NCBI GenBank assembly: GCA_964586425.1 | Contig: CAZPHI010000033.1 | Span: 1 to 22,250 of the forward strand | Direction of reading: 5' to 3' | DNA from: CAZPHI01 sp964586425 | GTDB lineage: Bacteria; Bacillota; Clostridia; Lachnospirales; Lachnospiraceae | Length of the DNA: 22,250 nt | The notes under the pieces: generated by a model | What the model saw: only the letters and a program-made list of their open reading frames with translations | Database searches by the model: none | What the model was told of the DNA's origin: nothing | Translations under genes and position numbers: made by a program | Shown: positions 1 through 8,574 of the stretch, in pieces | Layout: the number at the start of each line of letters is the position of its first letter | How positions within the stretch are numbered: position 1 is the first letter of the stretch

Positions 1-3
1 GAG

Positions 4-37
4 ACCTATGCAAGATATGATTTTGCATAGGTTTTTT
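4..37 (+). terminator. Rho-independent terminator of an upstream gene
   Basis: A perfect 10-bp stem (4-13 pairs with 23-32) encloses a 9-nt loop and runs into a tract of six T (32-37). It ends a gene lying left of the window and insulates the WXG100 promoter that follows. Confidence 0.85.
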
Positions 38-86
38 GATTATAAAAAATTAAATATAAATATGTCAAAAAAATTGTCAAAAAGTA

Positions 87-115
87 TTGACAATAATTTA
101 GTCACGTGCTATTAT
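87..115 (+). promoter_or_regulatory. Sigma-A-type promoter for the WXG100 pair
   Basis: TTGACA (87-92) and TATTAT (110-115) are separated by exactly 17 nt, a near-consensus vegetative promoter. Transcription would start at about 121-123, leaving a ~57-nt leader before the GGAGG site at 168-172. The quality of the match suggests strong, perhaps constitutive, expression of the two small secreted proteins. Confidence 0.8.
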
Positions 116-179
116 TAATATACAGTTAAGCAATGACTGGAAATAATAAAGATTAAATGATTAATTTGGAGGTAAAATT

Positions 180-482
180 ATGGCAAGAACAATTCAGGTT
201 ACTCCTGAGCAGTTGGAAACAGCTGCAACAAAAATTAGCGGATTAGCTACTGATTACAAGACACAGTATGACACTCTTTACAAAGAGACAGATTCTATGG
301 CTTCAACATGGCAGGGAAAGGATAATGTTGCTTATATTGCACAGATCAATGGATTTAAAGATGATCTTCTTAAAATGAAGCAACTTATGGATGATTATTC
401 AGCTTTCCTTAATAAGAGTGCAAAAGCATACAGAGATATTCAGGATAGCATTACAACACAGGCTAAACAGCTGATTAACTAA
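180..482 (+). CDS. WXG100 family protein, EsxA-like
   Basis: This 100-residue protein has the length and helix-turn-helix hairpin of the WXG100/Esx family, whose members are exported by type VII secretion systems as helical dimers. The turn motif W44-Q45-G46 is intact. A tyrosine at 84 sits where the C-terminal YxxxD/E export signal is expected, but position 88 is Gln, so the signal is imperfect in this subunit (an acidic residue follows at 89). There is no signal peptide or membrane segment. GGAGG at 168-172 lies 7 nt before the ATG. It is the first gene of a two-gene unit bounded by a promoter and a terminator, 15 nt ahead of a second WXG100 gene, so the two products probably pair. Family assignment is firm; pairing is inference. 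Confidence 0.93.
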   Translation: MARTIQVTPEQLETAATKISGLATDYKTQYDTLYKETDSMASTWQGKDNVAYIAQINGFKDDLLKMKQLMDDYSAFLNKSAKAYRDIQDSITTQAKQLIN

Positions 483-497
483 TAGGAGGTAATAATA

Positions 498-797
498 ATG
501 GCAGACGGAATTCAGATTTCAACACAGGTACTTATAGATACAGCATCTAAAGTACGTTCAATTAATACAACAATGGATACAAAACTAGCAGAGATTAATG
601 GTGCAATGAATGCACTTGAAGCTACATGGAAGAGTGATGCAGCTACTGATATCAGAAATAATATGAATGCTCTTAAACCAAGATTTGAAGAGTATAAAGC
701 AGTAGTTGAATCATATGCAAAATTCCTTGATTCAACAGCACAGAGCTATGAAACAACTGAAACAGCAATTCAGAATAATGCAAGCGCATTTAAGTAA
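498..797 (+). CDS. WXG100 family protein, second of the pair
   Basis: A 99-residue helical-hairpin protein in the same length register as the upstream WXG100 protein, with the turn tryptophan again at 44. The motif is degenerate: W44-K45-S46 has Ser where Gly is expected. Near the C terminus Y84-E-T-T-E88 matches the YxxxD/E signal used for recognition by the EssC/EccC ATPase, so this subunit may carry the export signal for a heterodimer whose partner is the preceding protein. AGGAGG upstream of the ATG gives a strong ribosome binding site. A strong terminator follows 30 nt after the stop codon. Family is clear; partnership and signal function are inferred from sequence and known ESX biology. 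Confidence 0.9.
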   Translation: MADGIQISTQVLIDTASKVRSINTTMDTKLAEINGAMNALEATWKSDAATDIRNNMNALKPRFEEYKAVVESYAKFLDSTAQSYETTETAIQNNASAFK

Positions 798-827
798 AAT
801 TAACATCTATTAATCAGATGATTAATG

Positions 828-879
828 AAATCAGACCGAAACAGCACTTTTATTTTATACTGTTCTGGTCTGATTTTTT
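828..879 (+). terminator. Strong terminator after the WXG100 pair
   Basis: Arm 828-844 pairs with 860-876: ten uninterrupted pairs at the base, a small internal defect, then five more pairs, around a 15-nt loop and followed by T through 879. It separates the WXG100 transcript from the large gene cluster downstream. Confidence 0.88.
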
Positions 880-889
880 GTAAGAATGG

Positions 890-918
890 TTGAAGACTTT
901 TGCTGACTATGTTATTAT
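890..918 (+). promoter_or_regulatory. Putative promoter of the regulator and essC cluster
   Basis: TTGAAG (890-895) and TATTAT (913-918) lie 17 nt apart, just after the WXG100 terminator and about 38 nt before the regulator start codon. No strong promoter is visible in the 65 nt before essC, so this one may drive the regulator and essC, and perhaps the rest of the cluster. Confidence 0.55.
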
Positions 919-955
919 AACTAATAGATTTATAATATAGAAAGCGGTGGAATAT

Positions 956-1330
956 ATGGCAACGAAAAGACAGAGAGAAATAGTTAATATTTTTGCTAAA
1001 GCACTCCCAACATTAAGAAAAGAGATGGGAATATCACAAACTACTTTAGGTAAGAAAATCGGTAAGAGTCGACAGATGATTTCTTTAATCGAAAGAGGAG
1101 AGGCAGAGATGTCATGGGATACATGTCTTTCAATAGTATTATTCTTTAGGGTTAACTACAATAGAGATGAAAAGAAGGTTTTTAATGAACTCGAAGAGTT
1201 TCTTTTGATCAACGAAGAGGATAAGATTCAGAACGAAGGTGCAAAAGCCAGAAAAAGGAATGCTGAATTAAAAAGAGAAGGTCAGCAAAATTCTGATGAA
1301 GAATTCGATAATGACGAAGACGAATTCTAG
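956..1330 (+). CDS. XRE-family helix-turn-helix regulator with acidic tail
   Basis: The predicted product is 124 residues. Residues ~16-65 form an HTH_XRE (Cro/C1-type) domain, with the recognition-helix stretch GKSRQMISLIERGE. The C-terminal ~50 residues are highly charged and end in Asp/Glu-rich sequence, likely disordered or a protein-contact tail. I chose ATG 956 because GGTGG (946-950) sits 5 nt upstream; an in-frame GTG at 947 would add three residues but lies inside that site. The gene stands alone between the WXG100 terminator and essC, in the same direction, so it is a candidate local regulator of the secretion cluster. Its target operators are not evident. No enzymatic or membrane feature is seen. 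Confidence 0.85.
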   Translation: MATKRQREIVNIFAKALPTLRKEMGISQTTLGKKIGKSRQMISLIERGEAEMSWDTCLSIVLFFRVNYNRDEKKVFNELEEFLLINEEDKIQNEGAKARKRNAELKREGQQNSDEEFDNDEDEF

Positions 1331-1395
1331 AATTTGTTCCTTTCTTACGGAATAAACGGGTGAAAACCTAAATATACGCTTATGAGGAAAAGAGT

Positions 1396-4300
1396 ATGGT
1401 AATTAATATATTTAATGAAAAACAGATTTTTTCGATGACTTTGCCTAAGAAGACGAAAGGACAGTTTTGGCTTACTGATATTGATGAGCTGGGAAAGTCC
1501 AGACGTCTTATTAGTGTCGAAGCAGATAACGGACAGTGGGTTTTAAAAAGTAATAAGTTAGTATCTGTACTGGATGCGAATAACAATCCAGTATCTGCAG
1601 TAGCATTACAACTGCACAGTTTCTTTAGACTTTCATTAAGAAACAGTGACAGTCAGATGCTACTTTTTTCTGAACCTGTAGATTCTACAAGACAATCATT
1701 TTGTAAATTTGTAATGAAACAACCATGTGAGATAACTATTGGTCGTGGAGAAGATAATAATATATGTTATAGTAATAAGTTTGTTTCATCCCATCATGCT
1801 AAACTGTGCTTCGATGGTATTAACTGGTCGATTGTTGATACAGGAAGTACTAATGGCACTTTTGTTAATGGATATAGGGTAGAATCGCAGCCACTTGAGA
1901 ATGCTTCAAGAGTATATATTATGGGATTGAAGATTGTTGTAGGAAAGCAGTTCTTTGCAATCAATAATCCAGATAATAGCATTAAGATTAAATCAGATTC
2001 AATGCTTAATTATGTCAGTCAAAAAGTTGAAGATATAATTGAAGATGAAGATGATTATCTTGCTGAAGATGAATATTATTACAGATCACCTAGATTTAAA
2101 AGAGAGATAGAAGAAAAAGTAATTGAAATAGATTCACCACCGGCGGTTCAAAAAATCGATGAGGTTCCTATGGCATTAATGCTGGGTCCATCTATGACTA
2201 TGGGTCTTACATCAGTAACTACAGGTGCAGTGACGGTAACTAATGTAATCACTAATGGTGGTAATATGATGCAGGCTATACCAACTATGATGATGTCTGT
2301 AAGTATGTTGCTTGGAACTATTATGTGGCCAATAATTACAAAGAAACATGAGAAAAAGCTTAAAGTAAAGAACGAAAAAGAAAGACAAAAAAAATACCTT
2401 TTTTATCTTGACACAATAAGAGATGAAGTTAAGCGAATATGTAAGGAACAAAGTGATATTCTTAATGAGAATATTATTACGGATGACGAATGCGTTGATC
2501 GTATTGTAAATGTATCAAGAAATCTATGGGAGAGAAGTATTGAACATAATGATTTCTTACGCGTTTGCGTAGGAAAAGGAAATCTTCCTATGTTTGCAGA
2601 AGTAAAATATGCAGAGAAACATTTTACAATGGAGGATGATAATCTTTTTAATGCTATGTATTCACTTGGTGAAGAACCAAAGAATCTAATTAATGTACCA
2701 ATAAGTATTTCGCTTGTGGACAATTATGTTGCAGGTCTAATTGGTGAACGTTCTAAGGTCACAAGCCTTTGTAAAAGTATAATTTTGCAATTAGTTGCAT
2801 TACATAGTTATGATGAGTTAAAGCTTGTACTGATTTGTGATGAACAGGAATTCTCGGAATGGGAATTCATGAAGTGGCTGCCTCATATCTGGAATGATGA
2901 GAAGACACAGAGGTTTATGGCTGTTAATCTTGATGAGGTTAAAGAATTGTCGACACTTCTTGATCTGAATGTATTGTCAAAACTTCAGACAGGAACAAGT
3001 AATGTTGATTATTCAAAAATAGCCCCATATTATTGTATTATTTCGGCTAGTCGTGATCTTGCAGACAAATGCGAAGCTTTCGGTCAGATACTTAAGTATG
3101 GCTCGAACATTGGATGCAGCATTGTTACTTTATATGATGAAATACAGAATATCCCAAAAGAAACAAGTATTGTTGTTGAAGTGAATGATAAGAATTCCAA
3201 GATTTTTGATAAGGATGATTTGTCAGGGAAAAATCAGTTGTTTGAAACAGAGGATAAGAGAGAGCTGGATATGAATAGAATTGCATATTCGCTTGCTAAT
3301 ATATCAATGGATCTTACAAGCCAGCGATTTGCACTTCCAAAGATGATGACTTTCCTTGAGATGTTTTCTGTAGGTAAAGTTGAGCATCTTAATATACTTA
3401 CAAGATGGAAAGAGAATAATCCAGTTGTATCTCTTTCAACTCCAGTAGGTGTTGACACATTAGGCGAGACATTCTCACTTGATTTACATGAAAAGTTTCA
3501 TGGACCACATGGACTTGTTGCTGGTATGACAGGTTCTGGTAAGAGTGAATTCATTATTACATACATATTATCATTGGCGGTTAACTACCATCCGGATGAA
3601 GTAGCATTTATCCTTATTGATTATAAGGGCGGTGGCTTAACAGGAGCATTTGAGAATCCTGACAGAGGAATCAAACTTCCACATCTTGCAGGTACAATCA
3701 CTAACCTTGATGGCGCTGCTGTAAAACGTTCATTAATATCAATTCAAAGTGAGCTTAGACGTCGTCAGGCAGTATTTAACGATGCGAGAAAAGCAGCTAA
3801 TGAAGGAACAATGGATATATATAAGTATCAGCAGCTATATAGACAAGGCGTTGTTACGGAACCAGTGCCACATCTGTTTATAATATCTGATGAGTTTGCA
3901 GAATTAAAATCTCAGCAGCCTGAATTCATGGAGCAGTTGATTAGTGCAGCACGTATTGGTCGAAGCTTAGGAGTTCATCTTATTCTTGCAACACAGAAAC
4001 CATCAGGTGTTGTTGATGATCAGATTTGGAGTAACAGTAAATTCAGAGTTTGTCTTAAGGTTCAGGAGAAGGCAGATTCTAATGATATGATTAAGTGCCC
4101 TGATGCGGCGGAACTTACTAATACAGGTAGATTCTATCTGCAGGTTGGATTTAACGAATTATTTGCACTTGGACAGTCTGCTTGGTGTGGTGCAAAATAC
4201 GTTCCAAAAGAAACTGTTGAGAAAACAATAGATAAGAGTGTTCAGGTAGTGGATAATCTTGGACGAGTAATCAAAGATTTAAAACCTGCTAAGAAGGAAG

Positions 4301-6006
4301 ATGATAATAAGACTAATGTTAAACAGGTAGTAAGAATTGTTGAATATCTTTCTGAATTAGCTACTGAGGAGAATATTAAGGTGAGACCTTTGTGGCTGGA
4401 TCCTATTCCGGCTAAGATATATGTGGATAATCTTGAAGAAAAGTATTCATATAGTGCAAAACCTTATATATTCAATCCTGTAATAGGTGAATATGACGAT
4501 CCATTTAATCAGAGTCAGAAACTGCTTACATTACCTGTATCTGACAAGGGTAATGCAGTTATATTTGGTGCAACGGGTAATGGTAAGACTACATATTTGA
4601 CAACATTTATGTACTCATTAATCAAACATCATAGCGCAAAAGAGGTTAATCTGTATGTTATGGATTTTGGAGCTGAAACTCTAAAAGCTTTTGAAAAGGC
4701 ACCACAGGTTGGTTCGGTATTATTTTCTTATGAAGGCGATAAGATAATTAATCTTATGAAGATGCTTATTAAGGAGCTCGATGACAGAAAGAAGTTATTC
4801 TCTGAATTTGGTGGAGATTATAATTCATATATTAATAATTCATCAGAAACTGTTCCGTATATACTTGTGTTAATTAATAATTATGCAGGTATGACAGAGC
4901 AGTATGAGGAACTCGATGAAACATTTACTATGTTAACGAGAGACGGTGGAAAGTATGGAATTAGTTTTATTATTACTGCAAGTGCAACTAATGCTGTAAA
5001 ATACAGAACAATGCAGAATTTTAGACAGGTGTTCACTTTACAGCTTAATGATCAGAGTGAGTATTCATCACTTATTGGTAAGACTAATGGCCTTACACCG
5101 ACACCATACAAAGGACGAGGACTAGTCAATCTCTCAGAGGTATATGAGTTTCAGACTGCATATGCAAGCGATGCTAAGGACCAGTTTGAGTTCATCAGAA
5201 AATACTGTGATACTCTTAGAAGTACTGCAACTGAATTCGCAAAGCAGGTACCTGTTCTTCCAAAAATTGTTGACAAGGACAGCGTTAAGAATTACATTAC
5301 AGATCTTAGTGCAGTTCCAGCTGGTATATATAAAAAGACATTATTACCAGCTAATATTAATATCAAATCAAAATACATCTATCCGGTTATCAGTCATGAT
5401 GTTGAGGCTATTACAGCATTTGCATCAGAATTGGTTAAGGTAATTAATGGATTGACAGATGAATTAATTGTAGTTGACAGTGAAAAACTTTTTGCAGACA
5501 GAGATGTATCTGATTGTAGTTATCTGTCTGGCAATTATGAAAGCTTTATCGTTGAGCTGTTTAGCGAGGTCGTTCTTAGAAATAATACATACAAAGATGC
5601 TAACATGGATGAAGAATCACTTAAAGATATGGCTGAACGTGTATATATTATATGTGGTATTAAGAAGATTATGGATCAGCTTAGTGATGATGGAAAGGAT
5701 AAATTTAAGCTTATTCTTGAAAAAGGACAAGCTATATATAAACTTCACTTTATTATAATTGATAATGTTATGCAATTCGGCTCATATAATATGGAGGCCT
5801 GGTATAGAAATAACAGCTGTAGTACAGATGGTATCTATATTGGAGATGGTTTTGCTGACCAGTATGTGCTTAAGACATCTAAGGTTACAAGCGAATTATA
5901 TGAGGAAATAGGTGATAGATTTGGTTATGTTGTTACAAGAAGCAAGCCAGTTCTAACAAAAGTACTATGTGATGCTTCTGGAATGGAGGAGGATATCGAT
6001 GAATAA
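1396..6006 (+). CDS. essC: EssC-type T7SS ATPase (FHA, 2 TM, tandem FtsK/SpoIIIE domains)
   Basis: This 1536-residue protein is the motor of a T7SSb-like secretion system, a membrane-anchored FtsK/SpoIIIE ATPase that recruits WXG100 substrates. Residues 1-90 resemble the degenerate first N-terminal domain of EssC. Residues ~95-180 are an FHA domain (G116-R117-G118, S131-S132-H133-H134, T152-N153-G154). Two hydrophobic segments lie at ~258-285 and ~291-315. The first ATPase domain has Walker A G710-MTGSG-K716-S717 and Walker B ending D832-E833. The second has Walker A G1058-ATGNG-K1064-T1065, but its Walker B position reads LVLIN-N1162 in place of acidic residues. A third C-terminal ATPase-like domain (~1280-1536) shows no P-loop, as is usual for EssC. 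AGGAAAAG (1385-1392) precedes the ATG, and the 3' end overlaps esaB by 8 nt. The identification is firm; substrate range is not visible. Confidence 0.95.
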   Translation: MVINIFNEKQIFSMTLPKKTKGQFWLTDIDELGKSRRLISVEADNGQWVLKSNKLVSVLDANNNPVSAVALQLHSFFRLSLRNSDSQMLLFSEPVDSTRQSFCKFVMKQPCEITIGRGEDNNICYSNKFVSSHHAKLCFDGINWSIVDTGSTNGTFVNGYRVESQPLENASRVYIMGLKIVVGKQFFAINNPDNSIKIKSDSMLNYVSQKVEDIIEDEDDYLAEDEYYYRSPRFKREIEEKVIEIDSPPAVQKIDEVPMALMLGPSMTMGLTSVTTGAVTVTNVITNGGNMMQAIPTMMMSVSMLLGTIMWPIITKKHEKKLKVKNEKERQKKYLFYLDTIRDEVKRICKEQSDILNENIITDDECVDRIVNVSRNLWERSIEHNDFLRVCVGKGNLPMFAEVKYAEKHFTMEDDNLFNAMYSLGEEPKNLINVPISISLVDNYVAGLIGERSKVTSLCKSIILQLVALHSYDELKLVLICDEQEFSEWEFMKWLPHIWNDEKTQRFMAVNLDEVKELSTLLDLNVLSKLQTGTSNVDYSKIAPYYCIISASRDLADKCEAFGQILKYGSNIGCSIVTLYDEIQNIPKETSIVVEVNDKNSKIFDKDDLSGKNQLFETEDKRELDMNRIAYSLANISMDLTSQRFALPKMMTFLEMFSVGKVEHLNILTRWKENNPVVSLSTPVGVDTLGETFSLDLHEKFHGPHGLVAGMTGSGKSEFIITYILSLAVNYHPDEVAFILIDYKGGGLTGAFENPDRGIKLPHLAGTITNLDGAAVKRSLISIQSELRRRQAVFNDARKAANEGTMDIYKYQQLYRQGVVTEPVPHLFIISDEFAELKSQQPEFMEQLISAARIGRSLGVHLILATQKPSGVVDDQIWSNSKFRVCLKVQEKADSNDMIKCPDAAELTNTGRFYLQVGFNELFALGQSAWCGAKYVPKETVEKTIDKSVQVVDNLGRVIKDLKPAKKEDDNKTNVKQVVRIVEYLSELATEENIKVRPLWLDPIPAKIYVDNLEEKYSYSAKPYIFNPVIGEYDDPFNQSQKLLTLPVSDKGNAVIFGATGNGKTTYLTTFMYSLIKHHSAKEVNLYVMDFGAETLKAFEKAPQVGSVLFSYEGDKIINLMKMLIKELDDRKKLFSEFGGDYNSYINNSSETVPYILVLINNYAGMTEQYEELDETFTMLTRDGGKYGISFIITASATNAVKYRTMQNFRQVFTLQLNDQSEYSSLIGKTNGLTPTPYKGRGLVNLSEVYEFQTAYASDAKDQFEFIRKYCDTLRSTATEFAKQVPVLPKIVDKDSVKNYITDLSAVPAGIYKKTLLPANINIKSKYIYPVISHDVEAITAFASELVKVINGLTDELIVVDSEKLFADRDVSDCSYLSGNYESFIVELFSEVVLRNNTYKDANMDEESLKDMAERVYIICGIKKIMDQLSDDGKDKFKLILEKGQAIYKLHFIIIDNVMQFGSYNMEAWYRNNSCSTDGIYIGDGFADQYVLKTSKVTSELYEEIGDRFGYVVTRSKPVLTKVLCDASGMEEDIDE

Positions 6007-6250
6007 GATTCTAATTGAGATTGATATTCCTGCAGCAGGAAAGAATTTTGATATGTTTGTCCCGCTGCATCTAAAGATGAGTGAATTTAAGAGCATGATT
6101 TGTAAAGAGGCAGTTGCAATGTCGGATGGTTTATTTGTACCTAATAGTGACACTGCAGTTTGCGATGCAACAGAAGGAACAATTCTTAACGTTAATATGT
6201 CTATTGGAGAATTGGGATTAAAAAATGGTTCAAGATTAATGATAATATAA
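5999..6250 (+). CDS. esaB: EsaB/YukD-like ubiquitin-fold T7SS protein
   Basis: This 83-residue cytosolic protein matches EsaB/YukD in size and pattern: a beta-strand start (KILIEIDIP), a central helix around EFKSMICKEAV, and a C-terminal strand ending NGSRLMII, consistent with a ubiquitin-like fold. EsaB/YukD is a conserved, non-secreted component of firmicute type VII systems, needed for or modulating secretion. I chose ATG 5999 because the GGAGGAGGA cluster at 5985-5993 lies just upstream; a longer frame from 5969 would run out of phase across the essC 3' end. The start overlaps the essC stop by 8 nt, implying translational coupling and matched dosage. Confidence 0.85.
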   Translation: MNKILIEIDIPAAGKNFDMFVPLHLKMSEFKSMICKEAVAMSDGLFVPNSDTAVCDATEGTILNVNMSIGELGLKNGSRLMII

Positions 6251-6280
6251 TTAATAAGATAAAATCTTTGGAGGTAAGTA

Positions 6281-6589
6281 ATGGACGTTAATAGGGCATA
6301 TATACAAGCATCAGAGCTTGAGGCTTATGCAGGAAGACTTGAGGATACTAAGAATAGTCTTTATAATTATAAGAATGGTATATCTAATGAGTGGTCAGCT
6401 GAGGAGGTGGCTCATCTGGCAAGTGCTATAGATGAGCAAATCTCATATATTGATGATATTAAATCAATGCTGTATTCACTTCAATCGGATATCAGATCTG
6501 TAGCGGAAGAGATTGAAGAAGAGGAAGAAGAGGCAGAAGCTGAGGCTGCAGCAGCTGCATTAGCAGCAATTAGTGCTGCAATAGGATAA
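6281..6589 (+). CDS. WXG100-like helical hairpin with Glu/Ala-rich tail
   Basis: The product has 102 residues. Residues 1-75 are predicted helical with a turn around N36-E37-W38-S39-A40, positioned like the WXG turn of Esx proteins but without the Gly. After residue 75 an acidic run (EEIEEEEEEAEAEA) leads into an alanine-rich tail ending AAISAAIG. No signal peptide is present. A good GGAGG site precedes the ATG. Placed between esaB and the FHA protein, it is probably a third Esx-like substrate or a small T7SS accessory protein. Sequence identity to WXG100 is weak and rests on size, hairpin pattern, Trp position and context. The tail is unlike the two WXG100 proteins at the left end. Confidence 0.65.
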   Translation: MDVNRAYIQASELEAYAGRLEDTKNSLYNYKNGISNEWSAEEVAHLASAIDEQISYIDDIKSMLYSLQSDIRSVAEEIEEEEEEAEAEAAAAALAAISAAIG

Positions 6590-6615
6590 TAAAAAATACA
6601 ATCGGAGATGTTTCA

Positions 6616-7764
6616 ATGGGAACACAAATGAATAAGTTAAAGGTTACAAAGAAAAATAGTAACATAATCCTCACAATCAAAAGTGAAAAAGGACAACAAC
6701 TTAATATGCGTGAAATTGAGGCAATCAACAAACATGAAGTAGATGGTCTCTCAATGGTGGAAGTAATATATCACAAGAAAGATAAGTTTGAACTCAAATA
6801 TAATCTTACTGGTTATATGACACTCCTTGAACTTGTATCAGCGCCAATTAACAAAGCAACATTTGCAGGTATCCTTGATAATATTTTTGGCATAATTAAA
6901 AAACTTGAAGAATGTTACTTTGGACAGACTAATCTTCTATTAGATAGTAGGTATGTACTTGTTAATCCATCAACTAGGAAGATAACAATGATATATGTTC
7001 CAATTCTTTTTTATAATTATGGAGTAAGCACTAAGGACTTTTTTTTGTCATTAGCTACGAGAACAGTGTTTATGGCCGAAGAAGATACGGAGTATGTCAA
7101 AGAGTACATAGGAATACTCAATGATGGAATTAATTTTTCGCAATTTGAATTAGAGGAATATATCAAAAGAATTAACGGAAAAATCATTAATACTATGAAG
7201 GATAACAGATGCCCTTCATGCGGTGCCACAAATCAAGAGAATGCAAGCTTTTGTCGTAAATGTGGTTACAAGCTGGTAGTTGATTTGACTCGTCAGGAAA
7301 AGATATATAATCCATTGGCGGATACGGTTGTTCAGAATGCGGGGAATATTAATTTAGTGCAATCTACGGCACATGTTAAGCCCAAGATAAGACAAGCGGT
7401 TAATGTGGATGAGGGTACAGTTGTACTTGGCTCACAAAAACTTAACAATCCTGTAGTTGTACACTTAAGAAGAGTTTCAAATGGAGAACTTATTACTGTT
7501 GATAAAGATGAATTTAAGATTGGTAAGGATAAAGAGAATAGTAATTATTGTATAAGTGATAATGGTGCGATTAGCAGACATCATGCCACTATAATAGCAA
7601 AAAATGGGAGATATTATGTTGTTGATAACAAATCAACAAATAAAACTTATGTGGATAATCATGTGATTGAACCTGGCAATATGGTTGAAGTGTTTCAGGG
7701 AACTCAGATAAAGCTTGCGAATGAAGTATTCGTATTTTTATTAGATGATGGAATGGAGAGATAG
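6616..7764 (+). CDS. DUF6382-like, zinc-ribbon and FHA domain protein
   Basis: A soluble 382-residue protein with three parts. Residues ~5-185 match the pattern I recall as DUF6382, which often precedes FHA domains in Firmicutes; the FGQTNLLLDSRYVLVN and IYVPI strands are typical. A zinc ribbon follows with C199/C202 and C213/C216. Residues ~280-375 are an FHA domain, a phosphothreonine-binding fold, with G303-K304, SRHHA and STNKTYVD; Lys replaces the usual Arg. Just before the FHA, E266-G-T268-V-V-L resembles a phospho-acceptor motif. GGAG (6604-6607) sets the start. The stop codon abuts the phosphatase ATG, so the pair is coupled. A second copy of this architecture lies at 13347-14900. Likely role: a phospho-dependent scaffold between kinases and the secretion machine (inference). 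Confidence 0.8.
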   Translation: MGTQMNKLKVTKKNSNIILTIKSEKGQQLNMREIEAINKHEVDGLSMVEVIYHKKDKFELKYNLTGYMTLLELVSAPINKATFAGILDNIFGIIKKLEECYFGQTNLLLDSRYVLVNPSTRKITMIYVPILFYNYGVSTKDFFLSLATRTVFMAEEDTEYVKEYIGILNDGINFSQFELEEYIKRINGKIINTMKDNRCPSCGATNQENASFCRKCGYKLVVDLTRQEKIYNPLADTVVQNAGNINLVQSTAHVKPKIRQAVNVDEGTVVLGSQKLNNPVVVHLRRVSNGELITVDKDEFKIGKDKENSNYCISDNGAISRHHATIIAKNGRYYVVDNKSTNKTYVDNHVIEPGNMVEVFQGTQIKLANEVFVFLLDDGMER

Positions 7765-8526
7765 ATGGGAGTATTAATAACAGCGTGTAGTGATATAGGA
7801 ATTAAGCGTAAGACAAATCAAGATAGTTTATACTATAAACAGGGGATTTGTAATGGAATGTCCGTATTAGCGGCAGTGGTATGTGATGGAATGGGTGGCC
7901 TAGAGAAGGGAGAAGTAGCCAGTGCAGATGTAGTTAGGGCTATAGACGCATGGTTTATGAAGGAACTTCCAGCTCTTTTGAACCCACTTAATATGCAGGA
8001 AATTGAGTATACAATTGATAAAGTTATTAAAACAGAAAACCAAAAAATCGGTGAGTACGGAAGAAATAATGGTATTCAATTAGGAACAACACTTACGTTA
8101 TTTTTAGCAATCAATGGTAATGTACTTATCGCACATGTAGGTGATTCTAGAGCTTATGAGATAGGAGATACAGTAAAACAGCTGACAGAGGATCAGACTG
8201 TAGTAGGAAGAGAAATTGGACGTGGTAATATGACAAGGGAAGAAGCAGATAATGATCCACGAAAGAATGTCTTATTACAGTGCATAGGTGCATCAAGATC
8301 TGTGAGTCCTGATTATATACATATGAAAGCAGTTGAAGGTAATGCATATATGCTATGCTCTGATGGGTTTAGACATAAGATTACAGACGATGAACTTATG
8401 AAAGCATTTTCACCGGTAATACTTACAAGTGAAGATGTTATGAGACAGCAGTGTTTATCTCTTATTGAACTTAATAAGAGCAGACAGGAAACAGATAATA
8501 TATCTGTGCTTTTGATGAAATTTTGA
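7765..8526 (+). CDS. PP2C-family Ser/Thr protein phosphatase
   Basis: A 253-residue soluble phosphatase of the PP2C/PPM (PrpC/Stp) family, which removes phosphate from Ser/Thr using two metal ions. Family motifs appear in order: R15-x-x-N18-Q19-D20, D41-G42-M43-G44-G45 (metal ligand Asp), GTTLTLFL, HVGDSRAY, QLTEDQT, CSDGF and the C-terminal DNISVLL with its metal-binding Asp. The length is normal and every catalytic motif is intact. The start directly follows the stop of the FHA gene, and a kinase gene lies 48 nt downstream, giving a kinase/phosphatase pair acting on common targets. The two kinases and the FHA proteins of this cluster are the probable partners. Confidence 0.95.
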   Translation: MGVLITACSDIGIKRKTNQDSLYYKQGICNGMSVLAAVVCDGMGGLEKGEVASADVVRAIDAWFMKELPALLNPLNMQEIEYTIDKVIKTENQKIGEYGRNNGIQLGTTLTLFLAINGNVLIAHVGDSRAYEIGDTVKQLTEDQTVVGREIGRGNMTREEADNDPRKNVLLQCIGASRSVSPDYIHMKAVEGNAYMLCSDGFRHKITDDELMKAFSPVILTSEDVMRQQCLSLIELNKSRQETDNISVLLMKF

Positions 8527-8574
8527 TTAGTGCAGTTTTAATTAATCAATATAAAGATAAGGCGGTATTATGTA

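Noticed and set aside
5969..5998. Upstream ATG extending esaB by ten codons
   Set aside because: The GGAGGAGGA cluster points to the ATG at 5999, and the family begins at that methionine.
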